Shown here one piece after another: positions 17,914-25,819 of a DNA stretch of 64,000 nt. How positions within the stretch are numbered: the stretch's first letter is position 1; the number at the start of each line of letters is the position of its first letter. A program made the translations under genes and the position numbers. The notes under the pieces were generated by a model. That model was not told the origin of the DNA. It made no database searches and saw only the letters and a program-made list of their open reading frames with translations. Source of the stretch: Bradyrhizobium frederickii (GTDB taxonomy: Bacteria > Pseudomonadota > Alphaproteobacteria > Rhizobiales > Xanthobacteraceae); the NCBI RefSeq assembly GCF_004570865.1, contig NZ_SPQS01000009.1, forward strand, positions 248,001 through 312,000. The letters are read 5' to 3'.

Positions 17914-18017
17914 TGTCATGCCCCGGCTTGACCGGGGCATCCAGTACGCCGCGGACTCTCGACTCAATCACCGCCGTCTCTGGAATACTGGGTCGCCCGG
18001 TCAAGCCAGGCGACGAC
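17914..18017. repeat. Intergenic palindromic repeat, family B (copy 3)
   Basis: GTCATGCCCCGGCTTGACC to GTCAAGCCAGGCGACGAC, with ATCCAGTACGCCGCGG and TGGAATACTGG inside; the same unit as copy 1 in the opposite orientation. It separates convergent LysE and GST genes. Confidence 0.8.
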
Positions 18018-18026
18018 AGCATCAGC

Positions 18027-18653
18027 TCAATCCAGCTTCGCCTCCATCCCCCGCTTCACCCCGGGCCGGGCCATCAGGGCCTCGTACCAGCGCTTGACGT
18101 TGGGGAAGTCGGCCAGATCAACCTTGTGGCGAGGATGGCGCCAGGCCCAGCCCAGGATGGCAAAATCGGCAATCGAGAGCTCGCCGGCGACGAAGTCGCG
18201 TCCGTCCAGGCGGCGGTCGAGCACACCGTAGAGCCGGCGCGTCTCCGCCATGTAGCGCTTCAGGCCGTAGGCGCGATCCTGCTCGTTCTCGAGCGCGATG
18301 AAATGGTGCACCTGGCCCGGCATCGGACCGAAGCCGCCCATCTGCCACATCAGCCATTCGTAGACGGGGATCCGCTGACCAAGCGATTTCGGCAGGAATT
18401 TGCCGGTCTTTTCACCGAGATAGAGCAGGATCGCGCCGGATTCGAAGATGCTGATGGGCTTGCCGTCCGGACCTTCGGGGTCGACGATCGCGGGGATCTT
18501 GTTGTTCGGGGACAGCTTGAGGAACTCCGGCGCCATCTGCTCGCCCTTGGTGATGTTCACCGGGATCACCTTGTAGGGCAGCCCCATCTCCTCCAGCGCG
18601 ACCGAGATCTTGCGGCCGTTCGGCGTGTTCCAGGTGTGCAGCTCGATGGTCAT
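18027..18653 (-). CDS. Glutathione S-transferase family protein (YfcG/YghU-like)
   Basis: A 208-residue two-domain GST. The thioredoxin-like N-terminal domain carries TWNTPNGRKISVALEEMG, where the Asn-Thr-Pro motif near residue 10 is that of the Nu-class disulfide reductases YfcG and YghU, followed by the cis-Pro loop KIPAIVD and the ESGAILLYL glutathione-binding segment. The C-terminal helical domain ends near WYEALMARPGVKRG. These enzymes typically reduce disulfides with glutathione rather than conjugating xenobiotics. Start at ATG 18653 is supported by GGAAGGAAACGGGA directly upstream; the frame upstream of it lacks homology. Confidence 0.88.
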   Translation of the reverse strand: MTIELHTWNTPNGRKISVALEEMGLPYKVIPVNITKGEQMAPEFLKLSPNNKIPAIVDPEGPDGKPISIFESGAILLYLGEKTGKFLPKSLGQRIPVYEWLMWQMGGFGPMPGQVHHFIALENEQDRAYGLKRYMAETRRLYGVLDRRLDGRDFVAGELSIADFAILGWAWRHPRHKVDLADFPNVKRWYEALMARPGVKRGMEAKLD

Positions 18654-18837
18654 TCCCGTTTCCTTCCCGAGGAGGCGTCGCGCCCGATCCGGGCTCTCAA
18701 CTACTCCAGAAGGTCGCGGCCCCACAACCGGCAGCCGGGGATGGCCGATCCCTGTTGACGAGGGACACACCCTCTGGAATGTCGCTCCCGTCGCGGATAA
18801 ATTCCGCCTCCTCCAAAAAGCTTTTCGAGGGACCGCC

Positions 18838-19401
18838 GTGTCGAAATCTGCCTCCCGCGCCCGCCTGTTCGAAATCATCCGCCGGCGCTCATTCGGCCGC
18901 GGTGAGGTGACGCTCGCGTCGGGCCGCAAGAGCGATTTCTACTTCAACCTGAAGCCGACCATGCTCGACCCCGAGGGCGCGACCCTGCTCGCCGAGCTGA
19001 CCTACGAGGCCCTGAAGGACGACAATCTCGATTTCATCGGCGGCCTCGAGATGGGCGCGGTGCCGCTTGCCGGTGCGCTGGCGCAGATCTCCTGGATCAA
19101 GGGCCATCCGATCGCGGCGTTCTTCGTGCGCAAGAAGCCGAAGGAGCACGGCGCCAAGCTCGCGATCGAGGGCCTGCCGAAGGGCGAGACGCTTGCAGGC
19201 AAGCGCGTCGTGATCGTCGAGGACGTCACCACGACCGGCGGCTCGGCGATGAAGGCGGTGGAATCCGTCCGCGAGACCGGCGCCAATGTGGTGCTGGTCC
19301 TGACCATGGTCGACCGCGAGGAAGGCGCCACCGACACCTTCGGCGCGGCCGGCCTGCCGTTCCGTTCGCTGTACAAGGCCTCGGAGTTCTTGAAGGCGTA
19401 A
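18838..19401 (+). CDS. pyrE: Orotate phosphoribosyltransferase
   Basis: A 187-residue enzyme making orotidine 5'-phosphate from orotate and PRPP in pyrimidine synthesis. The PRPP-binding signature VVIVEDVTTTGGSAMKA lies near 123-139, and the flexible catalytic loop is VRKKPKEHGAKLAIEG. Start is GTG 18838, supported by GAGGGA six bases upstream and by the conserved SKSASRARLFEII start of the protein. Divergent from the GST with about 185 bases between; a TTGACG box at 18755-18760 could be a -35 element but a matching -10 is poor. pyrD for the same pathway lies at 36.2 kb. Confidence 0.93.
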   Translation: MSKSASRARLFEIIRRRSFGRGEVTLASGRKSDFYFNLKPTMLDPEGATLLAELTYEALKDDNLDFIGGLEMGAVPLAGALAQISWIKGHPIAAFFVRKKPKEHGAKLAIEGLPKGETLAGKRVVIVEDVTTTGGSAMKAVESVRETGANVVLVLTMVDREEGATDTFGAAGLPFRSLYKASEFLKA

Positions 19402-19611
19402 GAGAGGACGATTGATTCTCCGTCGGCATGCCCGAGCGTGCCCCGGGAGCAACGCCGTCGGTGAAGCTGCGCGCGGCCATAAAGAGATCACCGCCTCGTC
19501 TTGAAACCGCCTCCACGCAACCGCTCATTTACCATCGCGCATTACGGTGAATCGTGTGCTGAAGACCTCGAACGGTCCTGACCGGTTCCGTAGCGTCGGG
19601 TGGAGTGAGCT

Positions 19612-20403
19612 GTGCGTACAGAGTTGTCCCATACGCGGCGTCGCGCGATGCTCGCAGCCGTGATGGTTGCGGTTCCCATGCTTGCGGCCCCGGCCCCGGT
19701 TTCGGCCGAAGGCCTGTTCGACTTCCTGTTCGGCGGAATGCAGCGGCCGCAGCCACAGCAGCCGAACTCCTACTCCGATCCCTCCACAGGCCAGCAGAAT
19801 CCGCAATATGTGCCGCCGACACGCTCGGCCGCAGCCGGTGGCTCGGGCCCGGCTTTCTGCGTGCGCAGCTGCGATGGCAAGTATTTCCCGCTGATGCGAG
19901 GCATGGTCTCACCAGTGCAGATGTGTCAGGCCTTCTGCCCTGCCACCGCGACAAAGGTCTATTTTGGATCCAGCATCGACGGTGCCTATTCGCAGACCGG
20001 CGAGCGCTACGCCGACAGCGAGAACGCGTTCGCCTATCGCAAGGCGCTGCGCGCCGACTGTACCTGCAACGGCCGTGATCCGGTCGGCCTCGCTCCGGTC
20101 GATCTTGCGCTGGATTCGTCGCTGAAGGCCGGCGACGTGATTGCCACCACCGACGGCCTCGTCGCCTATACCGGCATCCGCGTCGGCAATGACCAGGCTG
20201 CGGACTTCACCCCGGTTGCCTCCTATCCCGGCCTCACCGCCCAGGTCCGCGCCCGCCTCGGCGAGATGAAGGTGGCCCCGGTGCGGGCAGAGACGGTGTC
20301 GGCAGATGCCCCTGCCGCAGAGATCGTGCGTGAGGCGCTGCCCGATGTGACCGTGCCGAAGACGACGGCGCAGAAATCGGCGAAGCGGGCGGGGTTGGAT
20401 TGA
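19612..20403 (+). CDS. DUF2865 exported protein
   Basis: A 263-residue protein with an N-terminal signal peptide (basic HTRRR, hydrophobic core MLAAVMVAVPMLAAPAPVSA, cleavage before EGLFD). After a Pro/Gln-rich stretch comes the Cys-containing core that defines DUF2865: FCVRSCDGKYFPL, then MCQAFCPA, ADCTCNG; six cysteines could form disulfides in the periplasm. The tail is Ala/Lys-rich. Start is GTG 19612 with GGAG seven bases upstream. The function of the family is unknown; it is common in Bradyrhizobium and relatives. No operon partners. Confidence 0.85.
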   Translation: MRTELSHTRRRAMLAAVMVAVPMLAAPAPVSAEGLFDFLFGGMQRPQPQQPNSYSDPSTGQQNPQYVPPTRSAAAGGSGPAFCVRSCDGKYFPLMRGMVSPVQMCQAFCPATATKVYFGSSIDGAYSQTGERYADSENAFAYRKALRADCTCNGRDPVGLAPVDLALDSSLKAGDVIATTDGLVAYTGIRVGNDQAADFTPVASYPGLTAQVRARLGEMKVAPVRAETVSADAPAAEIVREALPDVTVPKTTAQKSAKRAGLD

Positions 20404-20404
20404 T

Positions 20405-20530
20405 CTCGTGTCCCGGACGGCGGCGTAGCGCGAAGCGATGCGACGTTGAGCCGGGACCCAGAATGCCGCAAGCCTGGACCCCGGCTCTGCAGCGCACCGC
20501 TGACGCGATGCGCTTTGTCCGGGGCACGAA
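20405..20530. repeat. Intergenic repeat, family H
   Basis: GTGTCCCGGACGGCG ... AGCGATGCGACG ... GGGACCCAGAATGCCGCAAGC ... GACGCGATGCGCTTTGTCCGGGGCACGA. Nested inverted halves between two convergent genes. Only copy seen in the window. Confidence 0.6.
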
Positions 20531-20534
20531 ACGA

Positions 20535-20966
20535 TCACCTCCCGATGATCACCCCGATCACGTTCGGCGCCGCCAGATATTTCTCCTCGATCGCCGCGCG
20601 CGCGGCGGCGCGGTTGTCCGGCGTCAACAGGCCGCGCTTCTCGGCCAGGATCATCCAGCAGAAGCCCCACCAGTCCGTCAGCATGCCGTGATCGCCGACG
20701 AGGTCGTAGCCCTGCTCGGCCGCGAAGATGCGCGCCTGCGCTTCGTCCAGCGTGTCGAGAAACAGATGATCCTCGGCCACGAACAGATCGTCGCTGATGT
20801 CGTCGATGGTGTAGCCCCAGATCGACTGGCACACCGCGTTGAACTCGCGGTCGAACTGGTCGTCGTCGATGCGCTGGCGCCGCGCCGCCTGATGCAGCCG
20901 CGACAGCGAGCGCGCGAAATCGGCGATCCGGGTGAGGGCGAATTGATCGAAGGCGATGGTGGACAT
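20535..20966 (-). CDS. Hypothetical protein, 143 residues
   Basis: A soluble, acidic protein that I do not recognise. It begins MSTIAFDQFALTRIADFARSL and is rich in Asp/Glu and aromatic residues in the middle (SIWGYTIDDISDDLF, WWGFCWMILAEKRGLL), ending NVIGVIIGR. No signal peptide, membrane segment or metal motif is visible; the overall pattern suggests a small all-alpha or alpha/beta domain. The ATG at 20966 is the first in a frame with normal codon bias. A cruciform-capable sequence lies about 30 bases upstream. Confidence 0.65.
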   Translation of the reverse strand: MSTIAFDQFALTRIADFARSLSRLHQAARRQRIDDDQFDREFNAVCQSIWGYTIDDISDDLFVAEDHLFLDTLDEAQARIFAAEQGYDLVGDHGMLTDWWGFCWMILAEKRGLLTPDNRAAARAAIEEKYLAAPNVIGVIIGR

Positions 20967-20998
20967 CTAGTCCTCGCAAAGTCTGACAGACGCTAGAT

Positions 20999-21027
20999 AT
21001 TGTGCCGGCGATGCGCCGAATCACAAT
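20999..21027. promoter_or_regulatory. Interrupted palindrome between pdeM and the 143-residue gene
   Basis: ATTGTG (20999-21004) and CACAAT (21022-21027) enclose CGGCG-ATG-CGCCG (21006-21018). The two nested arms form an 11-pair hairpin with small bulges. It is 57 bases past the pdeM stop and 33 bases upstream of the next gene on the same strand, so it may be an end structure for pdeM or an operator for the gene that follows. Confidence 0.4.
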
Positions 21028-21083
21028 GATATATCAAAGACTTGCTAAAGTGTTCTTAATTTGTTCGAGACTGCCCGGAAATC

Positions 21084-21782
21084 TCAGGAACAGCGCGAGG
21101 CGGCAATGGCGTGGACGCGGCGGTCGCCGAGCAGATGGGCGACGAAGCCATCGGCCGGGAAGATCTTCGCGAATGCGGCGTCGCGGATGCTGAGGCCGCC
21201 GGCATAGGCGCCGAACGCCGGCATCACCGCGCGCATCCCGTCGGAGGCGAAGCAGCGGCGCTCCATGGAGCGGCCGCGCGCCGAGACGCGCGCCTTGGGA
21301 TGGAGATGGCCGGCGATCTCGCCGGGCGCGCCGGTCGGCTCGTGACGGAAGGTGATCGGGCCGATCGCGACCTGCTCGGCGACGGTGCCGCCGAGATCAG
21401 GCGGCAGCATCGGATCGTGGTTGCCGGAGATCCAGATCCAGTCGCGGCCGCTCTGCAGCGCGCCGACGGCCTCGCGATCGTCCGGCGACAACCGTTCATG
21501 CGCCGTGCGGTCGTGAAAGCTGTCGCCGAGGGCGATCACCATTCGGGGATCGTGGCGGGCGATGACGGCGGCAAGACGGCTCAGCGTCGCCAGCGTATCG
21601 TAGGGCGGCAGCAGCACGCCGCGCGTGGCGAAGCTCGAGCCCTTTTCCAGATGCAGGTCGGAGACGACGAGCAGGCGCTGCTCTTCCCAGAACAGCGCGC
21701 CGGAGAGATCGGCGTGCAGCGCGATGCCTGCGACGTCAACGTGCCGGGTCGAAGTTATCGATACCGCCACATTCTCCGTCAT
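21084..21782 (-). CDS. pdeM: Ligase-associated DNA damage response endonuclease PdeM
   Basis: A 232-residue calcineurin-like metallophosphoesterase. Metal-ligand motifs in order: SDLHLEKG (Asp42, His44), GDSFHDR (Asp87), SGNHD (Asn121, His122), RHEP (His147) and GHLHPK (His159, His161). In the known ligase-associated cluster this gene accompanies an Lhr-type helicase, an MBL exonuclease and an ATP-dependent ligase; here only the helicase is adjacent (21902). The start ATG at 21782 lies inside a family G repeat, so the first codons (MTENVAV) are partly repeat-derived; no other start fits better. Its frame extends further upstream through the repeat without homology. Confidence 0.9.
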   Translation of the reverse strand: MTENVAVSITSTRHVDVAGIALHADLSGALFWEEQRLLVVSDLHLEKGSSFATRGVLLPPYDTLATLSRLAAVIARHDPRMVIALGDSFHDRTAHERLSPDDREAVGALQSGRDWIWISGNHDPMLPPDLGGTVAEQVAIGPITFRHEPTGAPGEIAGHLHPKARVSARGRSMERRCFASDGMRAVMPAFGAYAGGLSIRDAAFAKIFPADGFVAHLLGDRRVHAIAASRCS

Positions 21783-21860
21783 GGCCGGGCTTGTCCCGGC
21801 CATCCACGTTCTTGCCGCGGAGACAAAGACGTGGGTGCCCGGGTCAAGCCCGGGCATGAC
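21778..21860. repeat. Intergenic palindromic repeat, family G (copy 2)
   Basis: GTCATGGCCGGGCTTGTCCC ... CATCCACGTTCTTGCC ... AAGACGTGGGTGCCCGG ... CCCGGGCATGAC. It lies between the helicase and pdeM and overlaps the pdeM start codon. Confidence 0.8.
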
Positions 21861-21901
21861 GTGGAGAGAATTGAGCCCCCAAAAAACATTGCTGCAGCAG
21901 T

Positions 21902-24478
21902 CTACGAGATCGCCTCTTTGACGAGCTCATCGGCCGCTTCGGCCAAGAGCTCGTCTGCAGCTTCGCCATAAACTGACTCGCGGCCGATTTCCAGCATCAC
22001 CGGGACGGCGAGCGGCGAGACATGGTCGAGTTCCCGGAGCGTGATGCGCCCCTGGATGCGCATCAGCATGTCGCTGAGGCGGCGCAGATCGAGCAGGCCG
22101 GTGGCAGCGTCGGCGCGCGCGGCGCGCAACAGGACGTGATCGGCCTGGTGCTTGCGCAGCACGTCATAGACGAGATCGGTCGAGAACAGCACCTGGCGGC
22201 GGCTCTTCTCCTCGCCGGTGTGCCGGCGCGCGATCAGGCCGGAGATGATCGCGCAATTGCGGAAGGTGCGCTTCATCAAGGCCGACTCGGCGAGCCAGGC
22301 TTCGAGATCGTCGCCGAGCATATCGGGGTCGAACAGCGCGTCGAGGTCGATCCGGCCGTCGCGGATCATGAAGGACATGTCGCCGAGCGCCCAGACCGCG
22401 ATGGCATATTCATTGGCGACGAAGCCGAGCGGCCGGGCACGGGCACGCTCCAGCCGGCGCGTCAGCAGCATGCCGAGGGTCTGGTGCGCGAGCCGGCCTT
22501 CGAACGGGTAGCAGACCAGATAATGCTTGTTGGCGCGCGGGAAGCTCTCGACCAGCAGCTCGCGCACCGCCGGCACCTTGCTGACGTCCTTCTGCTGCGA
22601 CAGCCAGTCGCGCACCTGCTCCGGCAGGCCGGCCCAGGCGCGGCCGTCATCGAGCAGCCGGCGCACGCGTTCGGCGAGATAGGTCGAGAGCGGAAACTTG
22701 CCGCCCATATAGGACGGCACCTTCGGGTCCTTGTCATGCGCGCGCGAGACATAGACCTGGTCCTCGACCAGGGTCTCGTAGCGCACCACCTCGCCCGAGA
22801 ACACGAAGGTGTCGCCGGGGCTGAGGCCCTCGATGAAGGCCTCCTCGATCTCGCCGAGCAGCCGGCCGCCGCGCGCGATCACGCCGGTCGATCCGCTACC
22901 GCCGCCGCGCGAGCGCACCAGACGCACCTTCAGCATGTCGTCCTCGACGATGGTGCCGACATTCATGCGGTAGCTTTGCCGCACCTTGGGGTTGGCGACG
23001 CGCCAGCGCCCCTCCTTGTCCTGCTTGATGCGGGCGAAGCGTTCATAGGTCTTCAGCGCGTAACCGCCGGAGGCGACGAAATCGACGACATCGTCGAAAT
23101 CCTGCCGCGACAGCTCGGCGTAAGGCGCTGCGGTGCGAACCTCGGCATAAAGCTCGTCGGAGAGGAACGGCTCGCCGCAGGCACAGCCGAGCACGTGCTG
23201 GGCCAGCACGTCCAGCGCCCCGGTGCGCAGGGGCGGCGTGTCCTGCGCGTTCTCGGCAATGGCGTCGATCGCGACGCGGCACTCCAGCACCTCGAAACGG
23301 TTGGCCGGCACCAGCACCGCGCGCGAGGCCTCGTCGAGGCGATGATTGGCGCGGCCGATGCGCTGCATCAGGCGCGAGGAGCCCTTGGGTGCGCCGATAT
23401 TGACGACGAGATCGACATCGCCCCAGTCGACACCGAGGTCGAGCGAGGAGGTGCAGACCACGCCGCGCAGTCTTCCTGCCGACATCGCGTCCTCGACCTT
23501 GCGGCGCTGGGCGACGTCGAGCGAGCCGTGATGCAGCGCGATCGCGAGGCCGTCGTCGTTCATGCTCCAGAGATTCTGGAACAGCATCTCGGCCTGGCTG
23601 CGCGTGTTGACGAAGACCAGCGTGGTCTTGTTCGCTTTGATCAGCTCGTAGATTTCGGGGAGCGCGTGGCGCGCGCTGTGGCCTGCCCAGGGCAGCCGCT
23701 CGCGCGTATCGAGCATCTCGACCACGGGCGGCGCGGCACCGCCGGCGACGACGATGTCGGCTGCTCGCTCCTTGCCGTCGGGCTGCGGCACCAGGAAGCG
23801 CGCGAGCTGCTCCGGCTCGGCCACGGTTGCCGACAGGCCGATCGCGCGCAGCTGCGGCGCCAGCCGCCACAGCCGCGCGAGGCCGAGCGAGAGCAGATCG
23901 CCGCGCTTGGAGGTCACCAGCGCATGCAGCTCGTCGAGCACGATGCGCTTCAAGGAGGAGAACAGGAACGGCGCGTCGTCGGAGGACAGCAGCAATGCAA
24001 GCTGCTCCGGCGTCGTCAGCAGCACGTCCGGCGGATAGCGCCGCTGCCGCTGCCGCCGCGACACCGGCGTGTCGCCGGTGCGGGTCTCGACCTTGATCGG
24101 CAGCGCCATCTCCGCGATCGGCCGCTCCAGATTGCGCGCGATGTCGACGGCGAGCGCTTTCAGGGGCGAGATGTAAAGCGTGTGCAGGCCGCCGGTTCGT
24201 TGCACGCCGCGGCCGGTGGAGACGAGGCTTTGCTTCGCACCCGCGGTCCGTTTGGCCGCCTCCGTCGACAGCTCCACCAGCGTCGGCAAGAATCCCGCCA
24301 GCGTCTTGCCGGCGCCGGTCGGCGCGATCAGCAGCGCCGAACGGTCCTCGCGCGCCTTCTCCAGCAGCGCCAATTGATGCGCGCGCGGCGACCAGCCGCG
24401 GCTTGCGAACCATTGCTGGAAGCGGCTCGGCAGCAGCGCGGCGGGCTCGGCCGATGTTTGGAGGATACGAGGCGGCAC
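21902..24478 (-). CDS. Ligase-associated DNA damage response DEXH helicase (Lhr-type)
   Basis: An 858-residue superfamily 2 helicase of the Lhr-Core type. Seen: Walker A APTGAGKT at 52-59, motif Ia region LYISPLKALAVD, DEXH box VLDELHALV, motif III GLSATVAEP, and the second RecA domain motifs LVFVNTRSQAEMLF and RIGRANHR. The C-terminal half has the winged-helix and beta-barrel Lhr domains. These helicases unwind DNA with 3'-5' polarity. In relatives this subtype lies with an ATP-dependent ligase, exonuclease and PdeM; here PdeM follows 119 bases downstream but the ligase pair is at 40-43 kb. ATG 24478 gives MPPRILQTSAEPA. Confidence 0.93.
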   Translation of the reverse strand: MPPRILQTSAEPAALLPSRFQQWFASRGWSPRAHQLALLEKAREDRSALLIAPTGAGKTLAGFLPTLVELSTEAAKRTAGAKQSLVSTGRGVQRTGGLHTLYISPLKALAVDIARNLERPIAEMALPIKVETRTGDTPVSRRQRQRRYPPDVLLTTPEQLALLLSSDDAPFLFSSLKRIVLDELHALVTSKRGDLLSLGLARLWRLAPQLRAIGLSATVAEPEQLARFLVPQPDGKERAADIVVAGGAAPPVVEMLDTRERLPWAGHSARHALPEIYELIKANKTTLVFVNTRSQAEMLFQNLWSMNDDGLAIALHHGSLDVAQRRKVEDAMSAGRLRGVVCTSSLDLGVDWGDVDLVVNIGAPKGSSRLMQRIGRANHRLDEASRAVLVPANRFEVLECRVAIDAIAENAQDTPPLRTGALDVLAQHVLGCACGEPFLSDELYAEVRTAAPYAELSRQDFDDVVDFVASGGYALKTYERFARIKQDKEGRWRVANPKVRQSYRMNVGTIVEDDMLKVRLVRSRGGGSGSTGVIARGGRLLGEIEEAFIEGLSPGDTFVFSGEVVRYETLVEDQVYVSRAHDKDPKVPSYMGGKFPLSTYLAERVRRLLDDGRAWAGLPEQVRDWLSQQKDVSKVPAVRELLVESFPRANKHYLVCYPFEGRLAHQTLGMLLTRRLERARARPLGFVANEYAIAVWALGDMSFMIRDGRIDLDALFDPDMLGDDLEAWLAESALMKRTFRNCAIISGLIARRHTGEEKSRRQVLFSTDLVYDVLRKHQADHVLLRAARADAATGLLDLRRLSDMLMRIQGRITLRELDHVSPLAVPVMLEIGRESVYGEAADELLAEAADELVKEAIS

Positions 24479-24575
24479 GGCATGACAGGTAAGCCGTGGG
24501 GATGGCTTCGTCGAGGGGGTGCGCCCTCCCCGCCTGCACGAGGAGGGTTATCGCATTCGAAGACTGCCTCTGCAG

Positions 24576-24714
24576 CCATCCTTCGAGACGCCCGCCTCTG
24601 GCGGGCCCTCAGGATGAGGACGGAGTGCGCGGTAGCAGTTTTCAACAACCCGCGATGCCGCTGAGCCTCATCCTGAGGAGACCGCAAAGCGGTCGTCTCG
24701 AAGGACGAGGCGTG
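24576..24714. repeat. Intergenic palindromic repeat, family C (copy 1)
   Basis: CATCCTTCGAGACGCCCGCC ... CCCTCAGGATGAGGACGGAG on the left is matched by CCTCATCCTGAGGAGACCGC ... GTCTCGAAGGACGAGG on the right. It fills most of the 302-base gap between the helicase and the SnoaL gene; no gene is seen in that gap. Confidence 0.8.
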
Positions 24715-24780
24715 CGCTCCGATGCCGCTCAGAACCGGATACGACCGCCCTCCCCGCCTTCACGAGGAAGGCCAGCAGTC

Positions 24781-25146
24781 TCACGCCGCGGCCGGGACCT
24801 GATCGAGAAATCCGGTCACGCTGCTGATGCGGCCGTCCTTCAGCACGGCGAAATCCGTGCCCTTGATCGGGCTGTCGCCGCCGTCGGGACCAAGCCCCCA
24901 CGAGAAGCGGATGCGATCGCCGTAACCGTTGGGCTCGCCGATCAGGTGGAATTTGAAATCGGGAAAGCGCTGCTGCACGCCGGCGATCAGGGCCTCGATG
25001 CCGTCGCGGCCGTCGCCCTTCATCAAGGGATCGACATAGCTCGCATCACTCGTCCAGTTTTCGCTGAGCAGCTCGCGGCGCCGGCCGGCCGTGCGCTCAT
25101 TCCAGAGCTCGATGTAGCGGCGGGCGATGGTGACGGGGTCGGTCAT
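24781..25146 (-). CDS. SnoaL/NTF2-like protein
   Basis: A 121-residue cone-fold protein of the NTF2/SnoaL superfamily: N-terminal helix VTIARRYIELWNERT, DASYVDPLMKGDGRDGIEALI strand-loop, then FPDFKFHLIGEPNGYGDRIRFSWGLGP and a C-terminal GFLDQVP. Such domains bind small hydrophobic ligands or act as isomerases or cyclases; none of the catalytic patterns lets me choose. It stands next to RidA on the same strand but a terminator separates them, so it is probably its own transcript. Confidence 0.8.
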   Translation of the reverse strand: MTDPVTIARRYIELWNERTAGRRRELLSENWTSDASYVDPLMKGDGRDGIEALIAGVQQRFPDFKFHLIGEPNGYGDRIRFSWGLGPDGGDSPIKGTDFAVLKDGRISSVTGFLDQVPAAA

Positions 25147-25240
25147 GATGCTCTCCTTCGATGGCGCCGTGTTGTCCGGCTGACCGCACTATCGAAGGTT
25201 CACGCGCGAGGATCGATTACCTCGCAGGTCATCGTTGCGC

Positions 25241-25272
25241 AAAAAAGAGCGCGATGATGTTGTCATCGCGCT
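25241..25272 (-). terminator. Intrinsic terminator for the RidA-family gene
   Basis: AGCGCGATGA (25248-25257), 5-base loop, TCATCGCGCT (25263-25272): ten perfect pairs. Read on the minus strand it is followed by CTTTTTT. It starts 28 bases after the RidA stop. This is a textbook Rho-independent terminator. Confidence 0.85.
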
Positions 25273-25300
25273 CCATCTCGCATGCGAGTTGTTGTGAAGA

Positions 25301-25651
25301 CTACTTCGCGGCAGTCACCATGATCTCGACGGTGTATTGCGGCGCCGCCAGCTTGGCTTCGACGGTGGCGCGCGCGGGGGTGTTGCCGGGCGACACCCAG
25401 GCGTCCCACACCGCATTCATCTCGCCGAAGGTCTTCATGTCGGTGATGTAGATCGTGGCCGAGAGCAGCTTCGACTTGTCGGTGCCGGCCTTGGCGAGAT
25501 GGCCGTCGATGGTCGCCAGGATGTCCTGGGTCTGCTTCGTCACGCTTTCGCCGGCGGCCTTGTTGGCGACGACGCCGGCGAGATAGACGGTGTTGCCGTG
25601 GACGACGACCTGGCTCATGCGCGGGCCGGTTTCGAAACGCTGGATGCTCAT
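25301..25651 (-). CDS. RidA/YjgF/YER057c/UK114 family protein
   Basis: A 116-residue Rid-family enamine/imine deaminase. The family pattern is seen in MSQVVVHGNTVYLAGVVA, TKQTQDILATIDGHLAKAGTD and the C-terminal NTPARATVEAKLAAPQYTVEI, where the Arg of PARATVE is the residue that binds the carboxylate of the imine substrate in active Rid proteins. Start at ATG 25651 has GAGGAG upstream and gives the normal length. A canonical terminator follows; a short 18-base triplicate repeat lies about 60 bases upstream. Role is probably damage pre-emption (2-aminoacrylate removal) or a pathway-specific deamination. Confidence 0.9.
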   Translation of the reverse strand: MSIQRFETGPRMSQVVVHGNTVYLAGVVANKAAGESVTKQTQDILATIDGHLAKAGTDKSKLLSATIYITDMKTFGEMNAVWDAWVSPGNTPARATVEAKLAAPQYTVEIMVTAAK

Positions 25652-25712
25652 TGGGGATCTCCTCACTGGAATGGCGGCTCTGTCTAGCCCAGCACCTCGC
25701 GCTCTGCCACCC

Positions 25713-25766
25713 CCGGCACGCATGCGTTGCCCGGCACGCATGCGTAGCCGAACGCGCATGCATTTC
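25713..25766. repeat. 18-base direct repeat, three units
   Basis: CCGGCACGCATGCGTTGC, CCGGCACGCATGCGTAGC and the diverged CGAACGCGCATGCATTTC follow with an exact 18-base period. Each unit has a GCATGC palindrome, so three symmetric half-sites sit just under two helical turns apart in the gap between the RidA gene and the flavoprotein. Confidence 0.8.
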
Positions 25767-25819
25767 CGGGCAGATCTACATCCGAGTCGGGCGATGAGCG
25801 GCGCGTCGCAGGGTGCGGT

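Noticed and set aside
18654..18837. N-terminal extension of PyrE or of the GST into the shared gap
   Set aside because: Both frames are open there but lack similarity; clear ribosome-binding sites support GTG 18838 and ATG 18653.
22022..24664. 880-codon open frame on the plus strand opposite the Lhr-type helicase
   Set aside because: Antisense shadow of the helicase; no recognisable domain and it also runs through the family C repeat.
25713..25766. Possible CRISPR-like array
   Set aside because: Units are contiguous, only three, with no spacers and no cas genes nearby; a short tandem repeat explains it.
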